A DNA stretch of 64,000 nucleotides from Bifidobacteriaceae bacterium (GTDB taxonomy: Bacteria > Actinomycetota > Actinomycetes > Actinomycetales > WQXJ01), in NCBI GenBank assembly GCA_031281585.1, contig JAITFE010000143.1, forward strand, positions 16,798 to 80,797. The letters run 5' to 3'. The number at the start of each line of letters is the position of its first letter. Position 1 is the first letter of the stretch. Below, piece by piece: positions 10,882-24,252 of the stretch. Made by a program: the position numbers and the translations under genes. The notes beneath the pieces were generated by a model. The model was not told the DNA's origin. It ran no database searches and was given only the letters and a program-made list of their open reading frames with translations.

Positions 10882-12315
10882 TCAGCGGCGCGCAAACGCC
10901 TCGGCGAGCGGGCCGGATCGGCGCGATCCATACAGGGCCGGGCCGGTCGGATCCGTCGGGATGGCCAGCAGGTGCCGGGCGGCCTGGGAGATCTGGTCGA
11001 TCGGCGATTGAACGGCCGACCGGTCGAAGGGACGGGCCTCGGCCGCGCACTGGGCGGCCAGCGCCCGGAAGGACGCCAACTCCTCGTGACCACGCGACAG
11101 CCTGAGGTCGATCGGCCCGACAAACGGGCCAAGCGTGCGCGACATGCCGTAACGGGGCACTTGGATGCGCCACGCCGCCAGCAGCTTTTGGAACTGCCCG
11201 AACTCGACCGAGCAGGCGTCCACCTCCCCCGCAACCTGCCGCAGCGCCGACGCGGCCATTCCCAGGCGGCCGGCCAGGGCGTCCACGCCGTCCGACAGGG
11301 CCTGGCAGAGCAGCGGCACGTAGCTGAGGCCGTCCGGCGGGGCCAAGCCGTCCAGCACCTCGATGGCGAAGTTGATCACCATGTCGTCATGCAGATGGGC
11401 CAAGGCGATCAGGAACCGCAGTTCCATCACTTTGCCCCGCACTTCGCCGAGCCGGGCGGTCAGCGGCCTGATCGCGCGGTCCACACCGCCGCCCAGGCAG
11501 TCCATGGCGCGCGCGGTCGAGGCCAGAATTGGCGCATGGGCTTCGACTTGCGCGGAGGCGTTCGAAGCCACCGTCGTCACCCCGGCCAAGTCCGCCAGCG
11601 TGCCGGAGAGCTCCCCGGCCACGGAGCCGAGCGCCTCGGCCAGGCTCTGGAGCGAGTCAAGGCGCCCCAGGATCTCTCCCAGGCGGTCGCGCAGGAACAA
11701 GGCCGCCCGCAAGATGTCCGCCACCTCGCCCGTGGCGTCCGGCCTGGCCAGGCGCTCATGCGACGCCGCCACCCGGGCCGTCGACTCGGCCGGCAGCGCC
11801 GCGAACATGAAGTCGTCGTAGGAGGCGAAGCCGGCTTTGGCCAGGAGCCTTGAAAGGTGGCCGAGGCCCACCGCCGCGCTTTCAGCCCGGCTTTGGCCCG
11901 CCCGCCGGGCCGCGTCCTCCAGCGCCGCGGAGGCCTCATACAGGTCCGATGCCGTCTGCCACAGTTTGTCCGCGCATGGGGTGGCGCGCACGGACAGGAA
12001 GCCGTCGCCCAGGGGCGTGATGGTGGCAAACACCCAGTACGTGTACCCGTCTTTCGCCAAGTTGCGCACATAGGCCGCGAACGGCCGACGCGCCAGGATT
12101 GTGTCCCACATCAGCCGGAAGGCGCCGCCCGGCATGCCCGGGTGGCGGATCAGGTTGTGGGGCGCTCCCATCAATTCGCCTTGGTCGAAAGCCGACAGGC
12201 GCTGGAAGACGCTGTTGGCGCCTGTGATGACGCCCTTGCGGTCCGTCGTTGAGAAGAACAGGTCGTCAATCCCGACCACCCTGAAACGTCCGTTGGGTCG
12301 CTCCCGCCGGTCCAT
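10882..12315 (-). CDS. PAS-domain protein with helical C-terminal region (copy 1)
   Basis: A 477-residue protein with no membrane segment. Residues about 15-105 form a PAS domain of the Aer/chemoreceptor type: FFSTTDRKGVITGANSVF, LMGAPHNLIRHPGMPGGAF and AKDGYTYWVFATITPLGDGF. The remaining about 370 residues are Ala/Leu-rich and probably helical. I see no histidine kinase, GGDEF, EAL or canonical chemoreceptor hairpin-tip motif. The start ATG at 12315 follows a GGGGG ribosome site; the frame opens earlier but without homology. It is clearly a paralog of the protein encoded at 24249-25670. It sits between rpoC and rpsL, where actinobacteria normally have no such gene. By family knowledge such PAS domains bind FAD or sense redox or energy state; the ligand here is unknown. 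Confidence 0.85.
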   Translation of the reverse strand: MDRRERPNGRFRVVGIDDLFFSTTDRKGVITGANSVFQRLSAFDQGELMGAPHNLIRHPGMPGGAFRLMWDTILARRPFAAYVRNLAKDGYTYWVFATITPLGDGFLSVRATPCADKLWQTASDLYEASAALEDAARRAGQSRAESAAVGLGHLSRLLAKAGFASYDDFMFAALPAESTARVAASHERLARPDATGEVADILRAALFLRDRLGEILGRLDSLQSLAEALGSVAGELSGTLADLAGVTTVASNASAQVEAHAPILASTARAMDCLGGGVDRAIRPLTARLGEVRGKVMELRFLIALAHLHDDMVINFAIEVLDGLAPPDGLSYVPLLCQALSDGVDALAGRLGMAASALRQVAGEVDACSVEFGQFQKLLAAWRIQVPRYGMSRTLGPFVGPIDLRLSRGHEELASFRALAAQCAAEARPFDRSAVQSPIDQISQAARHLLAIPTDPTGPALYGSRRSGPLAEAFARR

Positions 12316-12477
12316 GTCGCCCCCTTTGAAATCGCATTCGCTTTGCTCAGGCGAAGCCCTGGTCAGGGTGCGAGCTGTCTTCGCAGGGGCTGGGCGCGCG
12401 CCTTTCGACACGATGCGCACAGCCGCTGCGGCCACCGACACGGTCCCCCGACGTCAGTAATTCTACCCGCCAAAGCC

Positions 12478-12553
12478 GGGGACGGTGCCACAGAAAACGG
12501 AGACGGCGCCTATTTTCCCGTGGCGGGAAATAGGCGCCGTCCCCGTTTTCTGT
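12478..12553. repeat. Long palindrome after rpoC, REP-like
   Basis: Two arms of about 29 bases (12490-12519 and 12525-12553) are near-perfect inverted copies (one mismatch, one extra T) around a short GTGGC centre, flanked by another GGGGACGGTGCC. The arm ends 4 bases after the rpoC stop codon. The core GGGGACGG(T/C)GCC is shared with the palindrome at 48255-48308. No T-run follows, but such a stem could still block or stabilise rpoC transcript ends. Confidence 0.8.
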
Positions 12554-12557
12554 CGGG

Positions 12558-16436
<3,879 letters not shown>

Positions 16437-16487
16437 GTCAGTCCCTGCTTCCTTATGTACTAGCTGTACTGGCTGAAAAAGTTCTGG

Positions 16488-19400
16488 TCAGATCTCGTCG
16501 ATCGAGGAGGCGTCCGGCCGGCGGGCCAGGTCAATGCCCAGCTCCTCCGCCGCCCGGTAGACCTCGTCATCCGAGTCCCGCATCTCGATGGTGGTGCCGT
16601 CCGCGGACATGACGTCCACGTTCAGGCAGAGCGACTTCATCTCTTGCATCAACACCCGGAAGGACTCCGGAATGCCCGGTTCGTGGACATTCTCGCCCTT
16701 GACGATCGCCTCGTAGACCTTGACGCGACCCACCACGTCGTCAGACTTGATGGTCAGCAACTCCTGCAAGGCGTAGGCGGCGCCGTACGCCTCCAACGCC
16801 CACACCTCCATCTCGCCGAACCGCTGCCCGCCGAACTGGGCTTTGCCGCCCAACGGCTGCTGGGTGATCATTGAGTAAGGGCCGGTCGACCGGGCGTGGA
16901 TCTTGTCGTCCACCAAGTGGTGCAGCTTCAAGATGTACATCTCGCCGACCGCCACCGGCTCTGGGAACGGCTCGCCGGAGCGGCCGTCGAACAAAGTCGC
17001 CTTGCCATTCTGGTCCACCAGACGCTGGCCGTCGCGGTTGGGCGTGGTGCAGCCAAGCAACCCCGTCAACTCATCCTCCTGCACGCCATCGAACACCGGC
17101 GTGGCGATCGGCTGGCCGGGGTGGCCCTCCATCATCTTCTCGGTGAACCGCTTGGCCCATTCGGCGCTCGCGTCGTCGATCTTCCAACCCTGCGACGCGA
17201 TCCAACCCATGTGCAGTTCCAGGACCTGGCCCACATTCATGCGGCCGGGCACGCCCAGAGGGTTCAAGATGACGTCAACCGGGGTGCCGTCCGCGAGGAA
17301 CGGCATGTCCTCCACCGGGAGGATCTTCGAGATGACGCCCTTGTTGCCGTGGCGGCCCGCCAGCTTGTCGCCGTCGGTGATCTTGCGGCGTTGGGCAATG
17401 TGGACCCGGACAACCTGGTTGACCCCGGGGGCCAACTCGTCGCCATCGTCCCTTGAAAACTCCCTGACGCCGATCACCGTGCCGGATTCGCCGTGCGGCA
17501 CCTTCAGCGACGTGTCCCGCACCTCGCGGGCCTTCTCGCCGAAGATCGCCCGCAGCAGGCGCTCCTCCGGGGTCAACTCGGTTTCGCCCTTCGGCGTCAC
17601 CTTGCCCACCAGCACGTCGCCGGCCTGGACTTCCGCGCCGATCCGGATGATCCCGCGTTCGTCCAAGTCCGCCAACGACTCCTCGGAGGCGTTGGGGATG
17701 TCGCGGGTGATCTCCTCCGGCCCCAGCTTGGTGTCCCGTGCGTCCACCTCATGCTCCTCGATGTGGATCGAGGAGAGCACGTCATCTTGGACCAGGCGCT
17801 TCGACAGGATGATCGCGTCCTCGTAGTTGTGGCCCTCCCAGCTCATGAAGGCCACCTTGAGGTTGCGTCCCAACGCCAACTCGCCCAAGTCGGTGGCGGG
17901 GCCGTCCGCCAGCACCTGGCCGGCCTTGATCTGATCGCCTTCCTCCACCACGACGCGCTGGTTGTAGCTGGTGCCCTGGTTGGACCGCTGGAACTTGGCC
18001 ACCCGGTAGACCCGGTCGGTGCCGTCGTTGTTGGACACCACAACCGAGTCCGCAGAGACCTCCTGGACCACGCCATCCTTTTCGGCGATGATCACGTCCC
18101 CCGCGTCGATCGCGGCCCGCAGCTCCATGCCGGTGCCCACCAGCGGCGCCTCCGACCGCAACAGCGGCACCGCCTGGCGCTGCATGTTGGCGCCCATCAA
18201 CGCGCGGTTCGCGTCATCGTGTTCCAAGAACGGGATCATGGCGGTGGCCACGGACACCATCTGCCTGGGCGAGACGTCCATGTAGGCGATCTCGTCCGGG
18301 TGGATGAACTCGACCTCGCCGCCCCTGGTTCGCGCCAGAACCCGGTCCTCGGCGAACGATCCGTCCGGGCCCAGAGGCGCGTTGGCCTGCGCGATCACGT
18401 AACGGTCCTCGTCATCGGCCGTCAAATAGCGGACCTCGTCGGTGACGCGCCCATCCGTCACAACCCGATACGGCGTCTCAATGAAACCGTACGGGTTGAT
18501 CCGCCCATAGGTGGCCAACGAGCCGATCAGACCGATGTTCGGGCCTTCAGGCGTCTCGATTGGGCACATGCGGCCGTAGTGGGACGGGTGAACGTCCCGG
18601 ACCTCCATGCCCGCCCGGTCGCGGCTGAGGCCGCCGGGGCCAAGCGCGGACAGCCGCCGCTTGTGGGTCAGCCCGGCCAGCGGGTTGTTCTGATCCATGA
18701 ACTGCGACAGCTGCGACGTGCCGAAGAACTCCTTGATCGAAGCGACGACCGGCCGGATGTTGATCAGCGTCTGCGGTGTGATCGCCTCCACATCCTGGGT
18801 GGTCATGCGCTCGCGCACCACCCGTTCCATCCTGGACAGGCCCGTCCGGACCTGGTTCTGGATCAACTCCCCCACCGCGCGGATGCGGCGGTTGCCGAAG
18901 TGGTCAATGTCGTCCGTCTCAATCCGGATCGTGGTCGCGCCGGTGTCCAATTCCTTGGCCCCGGCGTGCAACGCCGCCAGATACTTGATCGTGGCGATGA
19001 TGTCTTCCACCCGCAAGGTCGAAGACCGGGTGTCGGTCGGCAACCCCAGCTTGCGGTTGACCTTGTAACGCCCGACCTTCGCCAAGTCGTAACGCTTGGA
19101 GTTGAGGTAGAACGTGTCCAGCAGGTTGCGGCCCGCCTCCGCCGTGGGCGGCTCGCCCGGGCGGATCTTGCGGTAGATGTCGACCAGCGCGTCCTCTTGC
19201 GTTTCCACATGATCGCGCTCAAGCGTCTCCAAGACCGTGGGGAAGTCGCGGAACTGAGCCCTGATCTCCTCTTCGGTCACGCCGAGGGCCTTCAGGAAGA
19301 CCGTCACCGACTGCTTGCGCTTGCGGTCGATCCGAACGCCCACGGTGTCCCGCTTGTCGATCTCAAACTCCAGCCAAGCGCCCCGCGAGGGGATGATCTT

Positions 19401-19973
19401 GGCGGAGTAGATGTCCTTGTCGGAGGACTTGTCCTGGCCCCTCTCGAAGTACACCCCAGGCGAGCGGACCAGTTGCGAGACAACCACCCGCTCCGTGCCG
19501 TTGATGATGAAGGTGCCGCGGTCCGTCATGAGCGGGAAATCGCCCATGAAGACCGTCTGCGACTTGATCTCGCCGGTGTTGTAGTTCTGGAACTCCGCCG
19601 TCACGAACAACGGCGCGGCGTAGGTGAAGTCCTTCTCCTTGCATTGCTCGGCCGTCCACTTGGGCGGCTCGAAGCGGCTCTCCTTGAAGTTCAGCGCCAT
19701 GGTCTCGTTGAAGTCCTCGATGGGGCTGATCTCCGTGAAGATCTCTTCCAAACCAGCCACCTCGGGCACTCCGCCGACGCCTTCGGCTTGAGCCGCCGCC
19801 AGCCGGGCACGCCAGTGCTCGTTGCCGATCAGCCAGTCGAAGGAGTCCCGCTGGAGACCCAAGAGATCTGGTACTTCTAATGGTTCGTGGATCTTGGCGA
19901 ATGAAATCCTTCCCGATCCACCTAGGGGTGCGTTAGCGTCTACTGTTGAACGTGGGATGCGCGAGGCAGCCAA
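16488..19973 (-). CDS. rpoB: DNA-directed RNA polymerase beta subunit
   Basis: Catalytic subunit. I choose TTG at 19973 (1161 residues, [16 protein letters not shown]), preceded by GGAGGG, because Streptomyces-type beta subunits start in the same way (MAASR from TTG). A longer frame from TTG at 20021 adds 16 residues without support. The rifampicin region reads [20 protein letters not shown] and LSALGPGGL. The main contact residues Asp, His and Ser are wild type, but the Ser usual in NNPLS is Ala. rplJ and rplL are not upstream; the pilus locus is. Confidence 0.97.
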   Translation of the reverse strand: MAASRIPRSTVDANAPLGGSGRISFAKIHEPLEVPDLLGLQRDSFDWLIGNEHWRARLAAAQAEGVGGVPEVAGLEEIFTEISPIEDFNETMALNFKESRFEPPKWTAEQCKEKDFTYAAPLFVTAEFQNYNTGEIKSQTVFMGDFPLMTDRGTFIINGTERVVVSQLVRSPGVYFERGQDKSSDKDIYSAKIIPSRGAWLEFEIDKRDTVGVRIDRKRKQSVTVFLKALGVTEEEIRAQFRDFPTVLETLERDHVETQEDALVDIYRKIRPGEPPTAEAGRNLLDTFYLNSKRYDLAKVGRYKVNRKLGLPTDTRSSTLRVEDIIATIKYLAALHAGAKELDTGATTIRIETDDIDHFGNRRIRAVGELIQNQVRTGLSRMERVVRERMTTQDVEAITPQTLINIRPVVASIKEFFGTSQLSQFMDQNNPLAGLTHKRRLSALGPGGLSRDRAGMEVRDVHPSHYGRMCPIETPEGPNIGLIGSLATYGRINPYGFIETPYRVVTDGRVTDEVRYLTADDEDRYVIAQANAPLGPDGSFAEDRVLARTRGGEVEFIHPDEIAYMDVSPRQMVSVATAMIPFLEHDDANRALMGANMQRQAVPLLRSEAPLVGTGMELRAAIDAGDVIIAEKDGVVQEVSADSVVVSNNDGTDRVYRVAKFQRSNQGTSYNQRVVVEEGDQIKAGQVLADGPATDLGELALGRNLKVAFMSWEGHNYEDAIILSKRLVQDDVLSSIHIEEHEVDARDTKLGPEEITRDIPNASEESLADLDERGIIRIGAEVQAGDVLVGKVTPKGETELTPEERLLRAIFGEKAREVRDTSLKVPHGESGTVIGVREFSRDDGDELAPGVNQVVRVHIAQRRKITDGDKLAGRHGNKGVISKILPVEDMPFLADGTPVDVILNPLGVPGRMNVGQVLELHMGWIASQGWKIDDASAEWAKRFTEKMMEGHPGQPIATPVFDGVQEDELTGLLGCTTPNRDGQRLVDQNGKATLFDGRSGEPFPEPVAVGEMYILKLHHLVDDKIHARSTGPYSMITQQPLGGKAQFGGQRFGEMEVWALEAYGAAYALQELLTIKSDDVVGRVKVYEAIVKGENVHEPGIPESFRVLMQEMKSLCLNVDVMSADGTTIEMRDSDDEVYRAAEELGIDLARRPDASSIDEI

Positions 19974-20061
19974 GGTCCCTCCCGGAGTCAAAAAAGCACG
20001 CGGCGCAGCGCTGGGTCTCAAACGTTAAATGGGCATGAGGCACAGAACGGCGCAAGGAGCT

Positions 20062-20090
20062 AGCTTACACCGCAACCCAAGGCTTGTCCA
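20062..20090 (-). promoter_or_regulatory. Promoter of rpoBC
   Basis: Minus-strand TGGACA (20085-20090), 17 bases, TAAGCT (20062-20067), about 90 bases before the rpoB start. The 229-base gap 19974-20202 shows no clear terminator for the upstream pilC, so read-through from the pilus operon into rpoB is possible. Confidence 0.5.
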
Positions 20091-20202
20091 GCGCCGTTTC
20101 CCGCAGCAAGCCTTGAGCATTGTGCCGACAGCGATCACTTCCGCGGGCGTGGCTGACCGGTTGCCCGATGCCGCCCGGTCACCTTGGCCATGCTTGGACC
20201 AG

Positions 20203-21423
20203 CTACAGCGCGGCACCCGTTGTGAGCTGGAAGATCGGCAAATACAGCGCGATCAAGATGCTGCCGACGATCGCACCCACAACCGCGATCAGGACCGGCT
20301 CAATGATTGAGGTGATCGAGGCCGTGGCGGCCGTGACCTCTTCGTCGTAGAACTCGGCCACCTTGTCGAGCATCTGGTCCAGAGCGCCAGCCTCCTCGCC
20401 AACCGCGACCATGTGGGCGATCATGGCCCCGAAGACCGGTTCGGTGGCGATCGCCTTCCCGAGCCCGATCCCGTTCATGACCTGAACCTTGACCCGCTCC
20501 ACCGCTTCGGTCACCACGACGTTGCCGGCGGTCTCCCCGACGATTTCCAACGTCTGGACGATCGGCACGCCGACAGCGCTCATGGTGGCGATGGACCGCG
20601 ACAGCCGGGCAAGGGCAACTTTCAGCAGCAAGCCGCCAACGATCGGAGTCTTCAGTTTGATCGGGTCGAGCTTCATCCGAACCGACAGGTCGTTCTTGTG
20701 TCGGTTCCACCACCAGACAAAGAAGATGATTCCAGCCAGCAGCGGGATGCCCGCGATCTTCAAGAACTCCGAGAGCTTGACCAGGATCAGGGTCGGCAGC
20801 GGCAACTCCTTGCCCACGCCCTCAAAAATCCCCTGGAAGACGGGCACGATGAACAACAACATGATCACCACGATGATCGCGGCGAAGACCAGCACCACTG
20901 CCGGATAGACCATTGCCGAAGTGACCGCCCTGCGCAGCCGCAATTCGGACTCCATCTGCTCCGCCACCGACAGCAACACGGTGTCGAGGAAGCCGCCGGC
21001 CTCGCCGGCCTTGATCATGGCAATTGTCACAGGCGAGAACACCCGCGGGTGCTTGGCCATGGCCTCGCCGAGCGACGAGCCGGTCTCCACGTCGCCGGCG
21101 ACTTCGCGCAGCACCGCGGTCAACGCCGGAGACCCCGCCTGCTCAATGATGGCGTTTAGGGAGTTGAACAGCGACAGGCCAGCGTTGACCATGGTGGCCA
21201 GCTGCCGCATGGCGACGGCCACGTCTTTGGGCTTCGCCCGGTCGCCGCCCAGTTTGATCTCCATGTTGAGGCCGCTCTTGGAAACCTCATCGATGGCGAT
21301 CGGCGTCAGGCCGTTCTCCCGCAGGTGGCGCGCAACCGTCTGCTGGTCGGGTCCGTCGATCTTGCCGGAACGGGTCGAGCCGTCGGCTATGACGGTGTAC
21401 TCAAAGGTCTTGACTCCGGCCAT
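20203..21423 (-). CDS. pilC: Type IV pilus inner-membrane platform protein PilC
   Basis: Membrane platform of the T4P machine on which the PilB and PilT motors act. It has 406 residues, with two T2SSF (GspF-type) domains: residues about 70-190 (AMRQLATMVNAGLSLFNSLN ... IAMIKAGEAGGFLD) and about 270-395 (RLSRSIATMSAVGVPIVQTL ... VAVGEEAGALDQML). Hydrophobic segments lie near residues 165-195, 220-245 and 375-400. ATG at 21423, six bases after pilT. It is the last gene of the long pilus operon. Confidence 0.95.
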   Translation of the reverse strand: MAGVKTFEYTVIADGSTRSGKIDGPDQQTVARHLRENGLTPIAIDEVSKSGLNMEIKLGGDRAKPKDVAVAMRQLATMVNAGLSLFNSLNAIIEQAGSPALTAVLREVAGDVETGSSLGEAMAKHPRVFSPVTIAMIKAGEAGGFLDTVLLSVAEQMESELRLRRAVTSAMVYPAVVLVFAAIIVVIMLLFIVPVFQGIFEGVGKELPLPTLILVKLSEFLKIAGIPLLAGIIFFVWWWNRHKNDLSVRMKLDPIKLKTPIVGGLLLKVALARLSRSIATMSAVGVPIVQTLEIVGETAGNVVVTEAVERVKVQVMNGIGLGKAIATEPVFGAMIAHMVAVGEEAGALDQMLDKVAEFYDEEVTAATASITSIIEPVLIAVVGAIVGSILIALYLPIFQLTTGAAL

Positions 21424-21429
21424 GGGAGG

Positions 21430-22572
21430 TCACATCCTTCCAAATGGACTATTCAGTCCGGCAGCACCCTGCGGAACGCGAGTGGTGCGGCCGAGGAGGC
21501 GGGCGAACTCTTCGGGCGAGCGGGCCGTTTCCAGTCCCTCCTCGAAGGTGATGTCGCCTTGGCGGACCAGGTCCGCCAGCGACTGGTCGAGGGTGTGCAT
21601 GCCCTCGTCTTTGCCCGAGTGCAGGGCAGAGTAGATCTGGTGCAGTTTGTTCTCGCGGATCATGGCCCGGATCGCCGGAGTCGCGCGCAAGAGTTCGGTG
21701 GCCACCACCCGCCCGCGGCCGTCGGCGCGGCGGCACAGCGTCTGCGACAGCACACCTTGGATGGTGATGGCCAACTGGGCGCGAATCTGATCCTGCTGGA
21801 ACGAGTCGAACTGGTCGACCATCCGGTTGATCGATTGGGCCACACCCTGGGTGTGCAGCGTGGCGAACACCAGGTGGCCGGTCTCAGCAGCACGCAGCGC
21901 GATCTCCATGGTCTCCTTGTCCCGCATCTCGCCCACCAGGATGATGTCGGGGTCTTGCCTCAGAGCGTGCTTCAAGGCCTCGGAGAAGGAGAGCGTGTCC
22001 ACCCCCACTTCGCGCTGCGCCACCAGGCAGCGGTTGGAGGTGTGTTGGAACTCGATCGGGTCCTCGATCGTCAAAATGTGACCCGAACGGGTGCGGTTGG
22101 CCAGGTCGATGATGGCTGCCAGGGTGGTGGACTTGCCAGAGCCGGTCGGCCCGCAAACCAGTACCAAGCCGCGCGGCAGGCCGGAGAAGGTCTTGACCAC
22201 ACCAGGGATGCGCAGTTCTTCCAGGGGAAGGATTTTGTCCGGGATGACCCGGAAAGCGGCCGAGATGGAACCGCGGTCCCAGAACAGGTTGCAACGGAAC
22301 ATGCGCCCTGAGGGCACCTGGTAGGAGTAGTCCAGCTCAAGATCGTGTTCGAACCGCTCTTGCTGGTTCCGGTTGATCATCCCCATCAACTGCTCGTAAA
22401 GTGCGTCCTCACCCGGGGCCGTGTAGCCCGGCAGCGGTGTGAGGTTGCCAGACTGGCGGATGACGGGCGGCAACAGCGCCGTCAGGTGCAAGTCGGAGGC
22501 ACCCAAGGCGGCTGCCTCTTCAAGCGCTTGAACCAGGTCCAGTCCCGTTACGGCGGGATACGCTTCAGTCAT
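21430..22572 (-). CDS. pilT: Type IV pilus retraction ATPase PilT
   Basis: Hexameric ATPase powering pilus retraction. It has 380 residues. Walker A GPTGSGKST at 141-149, Asp box TIEDPIEF near 168, Walker B DIILVGEMRDKET around 209-221, His box GHLVFATLHT, and the C-terminal AIRAMIREN (300-308), the PilT-specific AIRNLIRE motif that separates it from PilB. ATG at 22572, three bases after pilB. Its presence implies retractile, T4aP-like pili. Confidence 0.96.
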   Translation of the reverse strand: MTEAYPAVTGLDLVQALEEAAALGASDLHLTALLPPVIRQSGNLTPLPGYTAPGEDALYEQLMGMINRNQQERFEHDLELDYSYQVPSGRMFRCNLFWDRGSISAAFRVIPDKILPLEELRIPGVVKTFSGLPRGLVLVCGPTGSGKSTTLAAIIDLANRTRSGHILTIEDPIEFQHTSNRCLVAQREVGVDTLSFSEALKHALRQDPDIILVGEMRDKETMEIALRAAETGHLVFATLHTQGVAQSINRMVDQFDSFQQDQIRAQLAITIQGVLSQTLCRRADGRGRVVATELLRATPAIRAMIRENKLHQIYSALHSGKDEGMHTLDQSLADLVRQGDITFEEGLETARSPEEFARLLGRTTRVPQGAAGLNSPFGRM

Positions 22573-22575
22573 CGC

Positions 22576-24252
22576 TCATGCCACCACCCTCAGTAGTTCC
22601 TCCACAGAAGTCATGCCTTTGGCCACTTTGGCCCAACCGTCTTGTCGCAGCGAAATCATGCCTTGTTGGGCCGCCAATTCGTTGAGTTCTCGGGTGGACT
22701 TGCGCAGCGCGGTCATGTGTTCCAATTCTTTGGACATGTTCATGATCTCGTGGACCGCCATGCGGCCCTTGTAGCCCGTGTTGGCGCACGCCGAGCAACC
22801 AGCTGGCCGGTAAAGCTGGGTTGGCGGCGGCTCCTTGAAAACCCAGTCCTCCGTGAGCACCTTCCGTTCCGCCTCCGTCACGGCGAAGGGCTGACGGCAC
22901 CGTTCGCACAGCCGACGAGCCAGGCGCTGGGCCACCACGCAGTCCAGAGCCGAAGCCACCAAGAACGGCTCAATGCCCATCTCAGTCAACCGTGTGACCG
23001 CCGAAGGGGCGTCATTGGTGTGGAGAGTGGACAGCACCAAGTGGCCGGTCAGTGCGGCCTCGACGGCGATCTTCGCGGTCTCACCGTCACGGATTTCCCC
23101 CACGAGCACCACATCCGGATCGGCCCGCAAGATCGAGCGCAACGCCGAGGCAAAAGTCAGACCGGCCTTCGGGTTGACTTGGATCTGGTTGATGCCGGAC
23201 ATCCTGTATTCGACTGGGTCCTCAATCGTGATGATGTTGACCTCCGGACGGGAGATCTCTCGAATGGCGGCGTACAGGGTGGTTGACTTGCCGGAACCCG
23301 TCGGGCCGGTGGCGAGAATCATGCCGTAGGGCTTGGTATACGAGGCCTTGAACTTGTTGAACGAATCATCTGAAAACGACAGCTTGCGCAAATCGACTTC
23401 AACGGCCGAAGTGTTCAGAATACGCATGACGACTTTCTCGCCCCAGACAGTCGGCAACGTTGCGACGCGAAGGTCCACGTTGCCGCCGTCGACCTCGATC
23501 GAAATACGGCCGTCTTGGGGCTTGCGCCGCTCGGCGATGTCGATGTTCGACATGATCTTGATGCGGGAAATGACTTGCGATTGGATCGACTTGGGGGCGT
23601 TCTGCATTTCATGAAGAACGCCGTCGATCCGGTAGCGAACTCTCAGGTCGTGCTCCTCCGGTTCCAGGTGGATGTCCGAGCAGCCGTCGTGAATCGCTTG
23701 GGAAATCAGCAGATGCACCCACCGGACGACAGGGGAATCCTCCGCGACGACTTCGGTCACCGAGACGAGGTCTCTTTGCTCCTCGCGCGCGACCGAGTCG
23801 ATGGTCTGCCCGATCGAGTCGATCTCCGAATCTGAACGGACCCACCGCTTGATGGCCCGCTCCAGGGCGCTGCGCTGCGCGACCACCGGTGCGACAGCGG
23901 AGCCAAGATAAGACCGCACGTCGTCAAGCGCGACAATATTGCCCGGCTCAGCCATGGCCAGCAGCACCGTGTCGCCCTCGCGGGCCACTGGCAAGAGCAA
24001 GTGGCGGCGGCAAATCGCCGCGGGGACCGAGACGGCCACACGGGCGTCAACCGGATAAACGTCAATGTCGATAAAGCGCAGCCCCGCCGCCTCGGCGAGC
24101 ACCGGGATGAGGTCCTCTTCCGTCAGCACGCCGGATGAGACCAGCGCCTGCCCCAGGGTCACACCCTCCAAGCTCTGTTGACGAACTGCCTGGTCAAGCT
24201 GGTCCTTGGAGACCAAGCCCCGGGACAGCAGGGTTTGCTCTAGTGCGCTCAT
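22576..24252 (-). CDS. pilB: Type IV pilus extension ATPase PilB
   Basis: Hexameric assembly ATPase. It has 558 residues. An N-terminal MshEN/GspE-II-type domain (1-140) is followed by the ATPase core with Walker A GPTGSGKST (316-324), TIEDPVEY, Walker B DVVLVGEIRD (380-389) and His box GHLVLSTLHTND. Four cysteines (449, 452, 486, 489; CERC and CSAC) form the zinc site typical of PilB/GspE and absent from PilT. ATG at 24252 overlaps the stop of the PAS-protein gene (ATGA). MshEN domains often bind cyclic-di-GMP; binding here is unproven. Confidence 0.96.
   Translation of the reverse strand: MSALEQTLLSRGLVSKDQLDQAVRQQSLEGVTLGQALVSSGVLTEEDLIPVLAEAAGLRFIDIDVYPVDARVAVSVPAAICRRHLLLPVAREGDTVLLAMAEPGNIVALDDVRSYLGSAVAPVVAQRSALERAIKRWVRSDSEIDSIGQTIDSVAREEQRDLVSVTEVVAEDSPVVRWVHLLISQAIHDGCSDIHLEPEEHDLRVRYRIDGVLHEMQNAPKSIQSQVISRIKIMSNIDIAERRKPQDGRISIEVDGGNVDLRVATLPTVWGEKVVMRILNTSAVEVDLRKLSFSDDSFNKFKASYTKPYGMILATGPTGSGKSTTLYAAIREISRPEVNIITIEDPVEYRMSGINQIQVNPKAGLTFASALRSILRADPDVVLVGEIRDGETAKIAVEAALTGHLVLSTLHTNDAPSAVTRLTEMGIEPFLVASALDCVVAQRLARRLCERCRQPFAVTEAERKVLTEDWVFKEPPPTQLYRPAGCSACANTGYKGRMAVHEIMNMSKELEHMTALRKSTRELNELAAQQGMISLRQDGWAKVAKGMTSVEELLRVVA

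Noticed and set aside
12478..12553. Palindrome after rpoC taken as a plain intrinsic terminator
   Set aside because: No T-run follows on the minus strand, and the shared core with a second site suggests a repeat family. A terminator-like role stays possible.
20025..20216. Small open frame upstream of rpoB
   Set aside because: 63 codons without ribosome site or similarity, and it covers the probable rpoB promoter.
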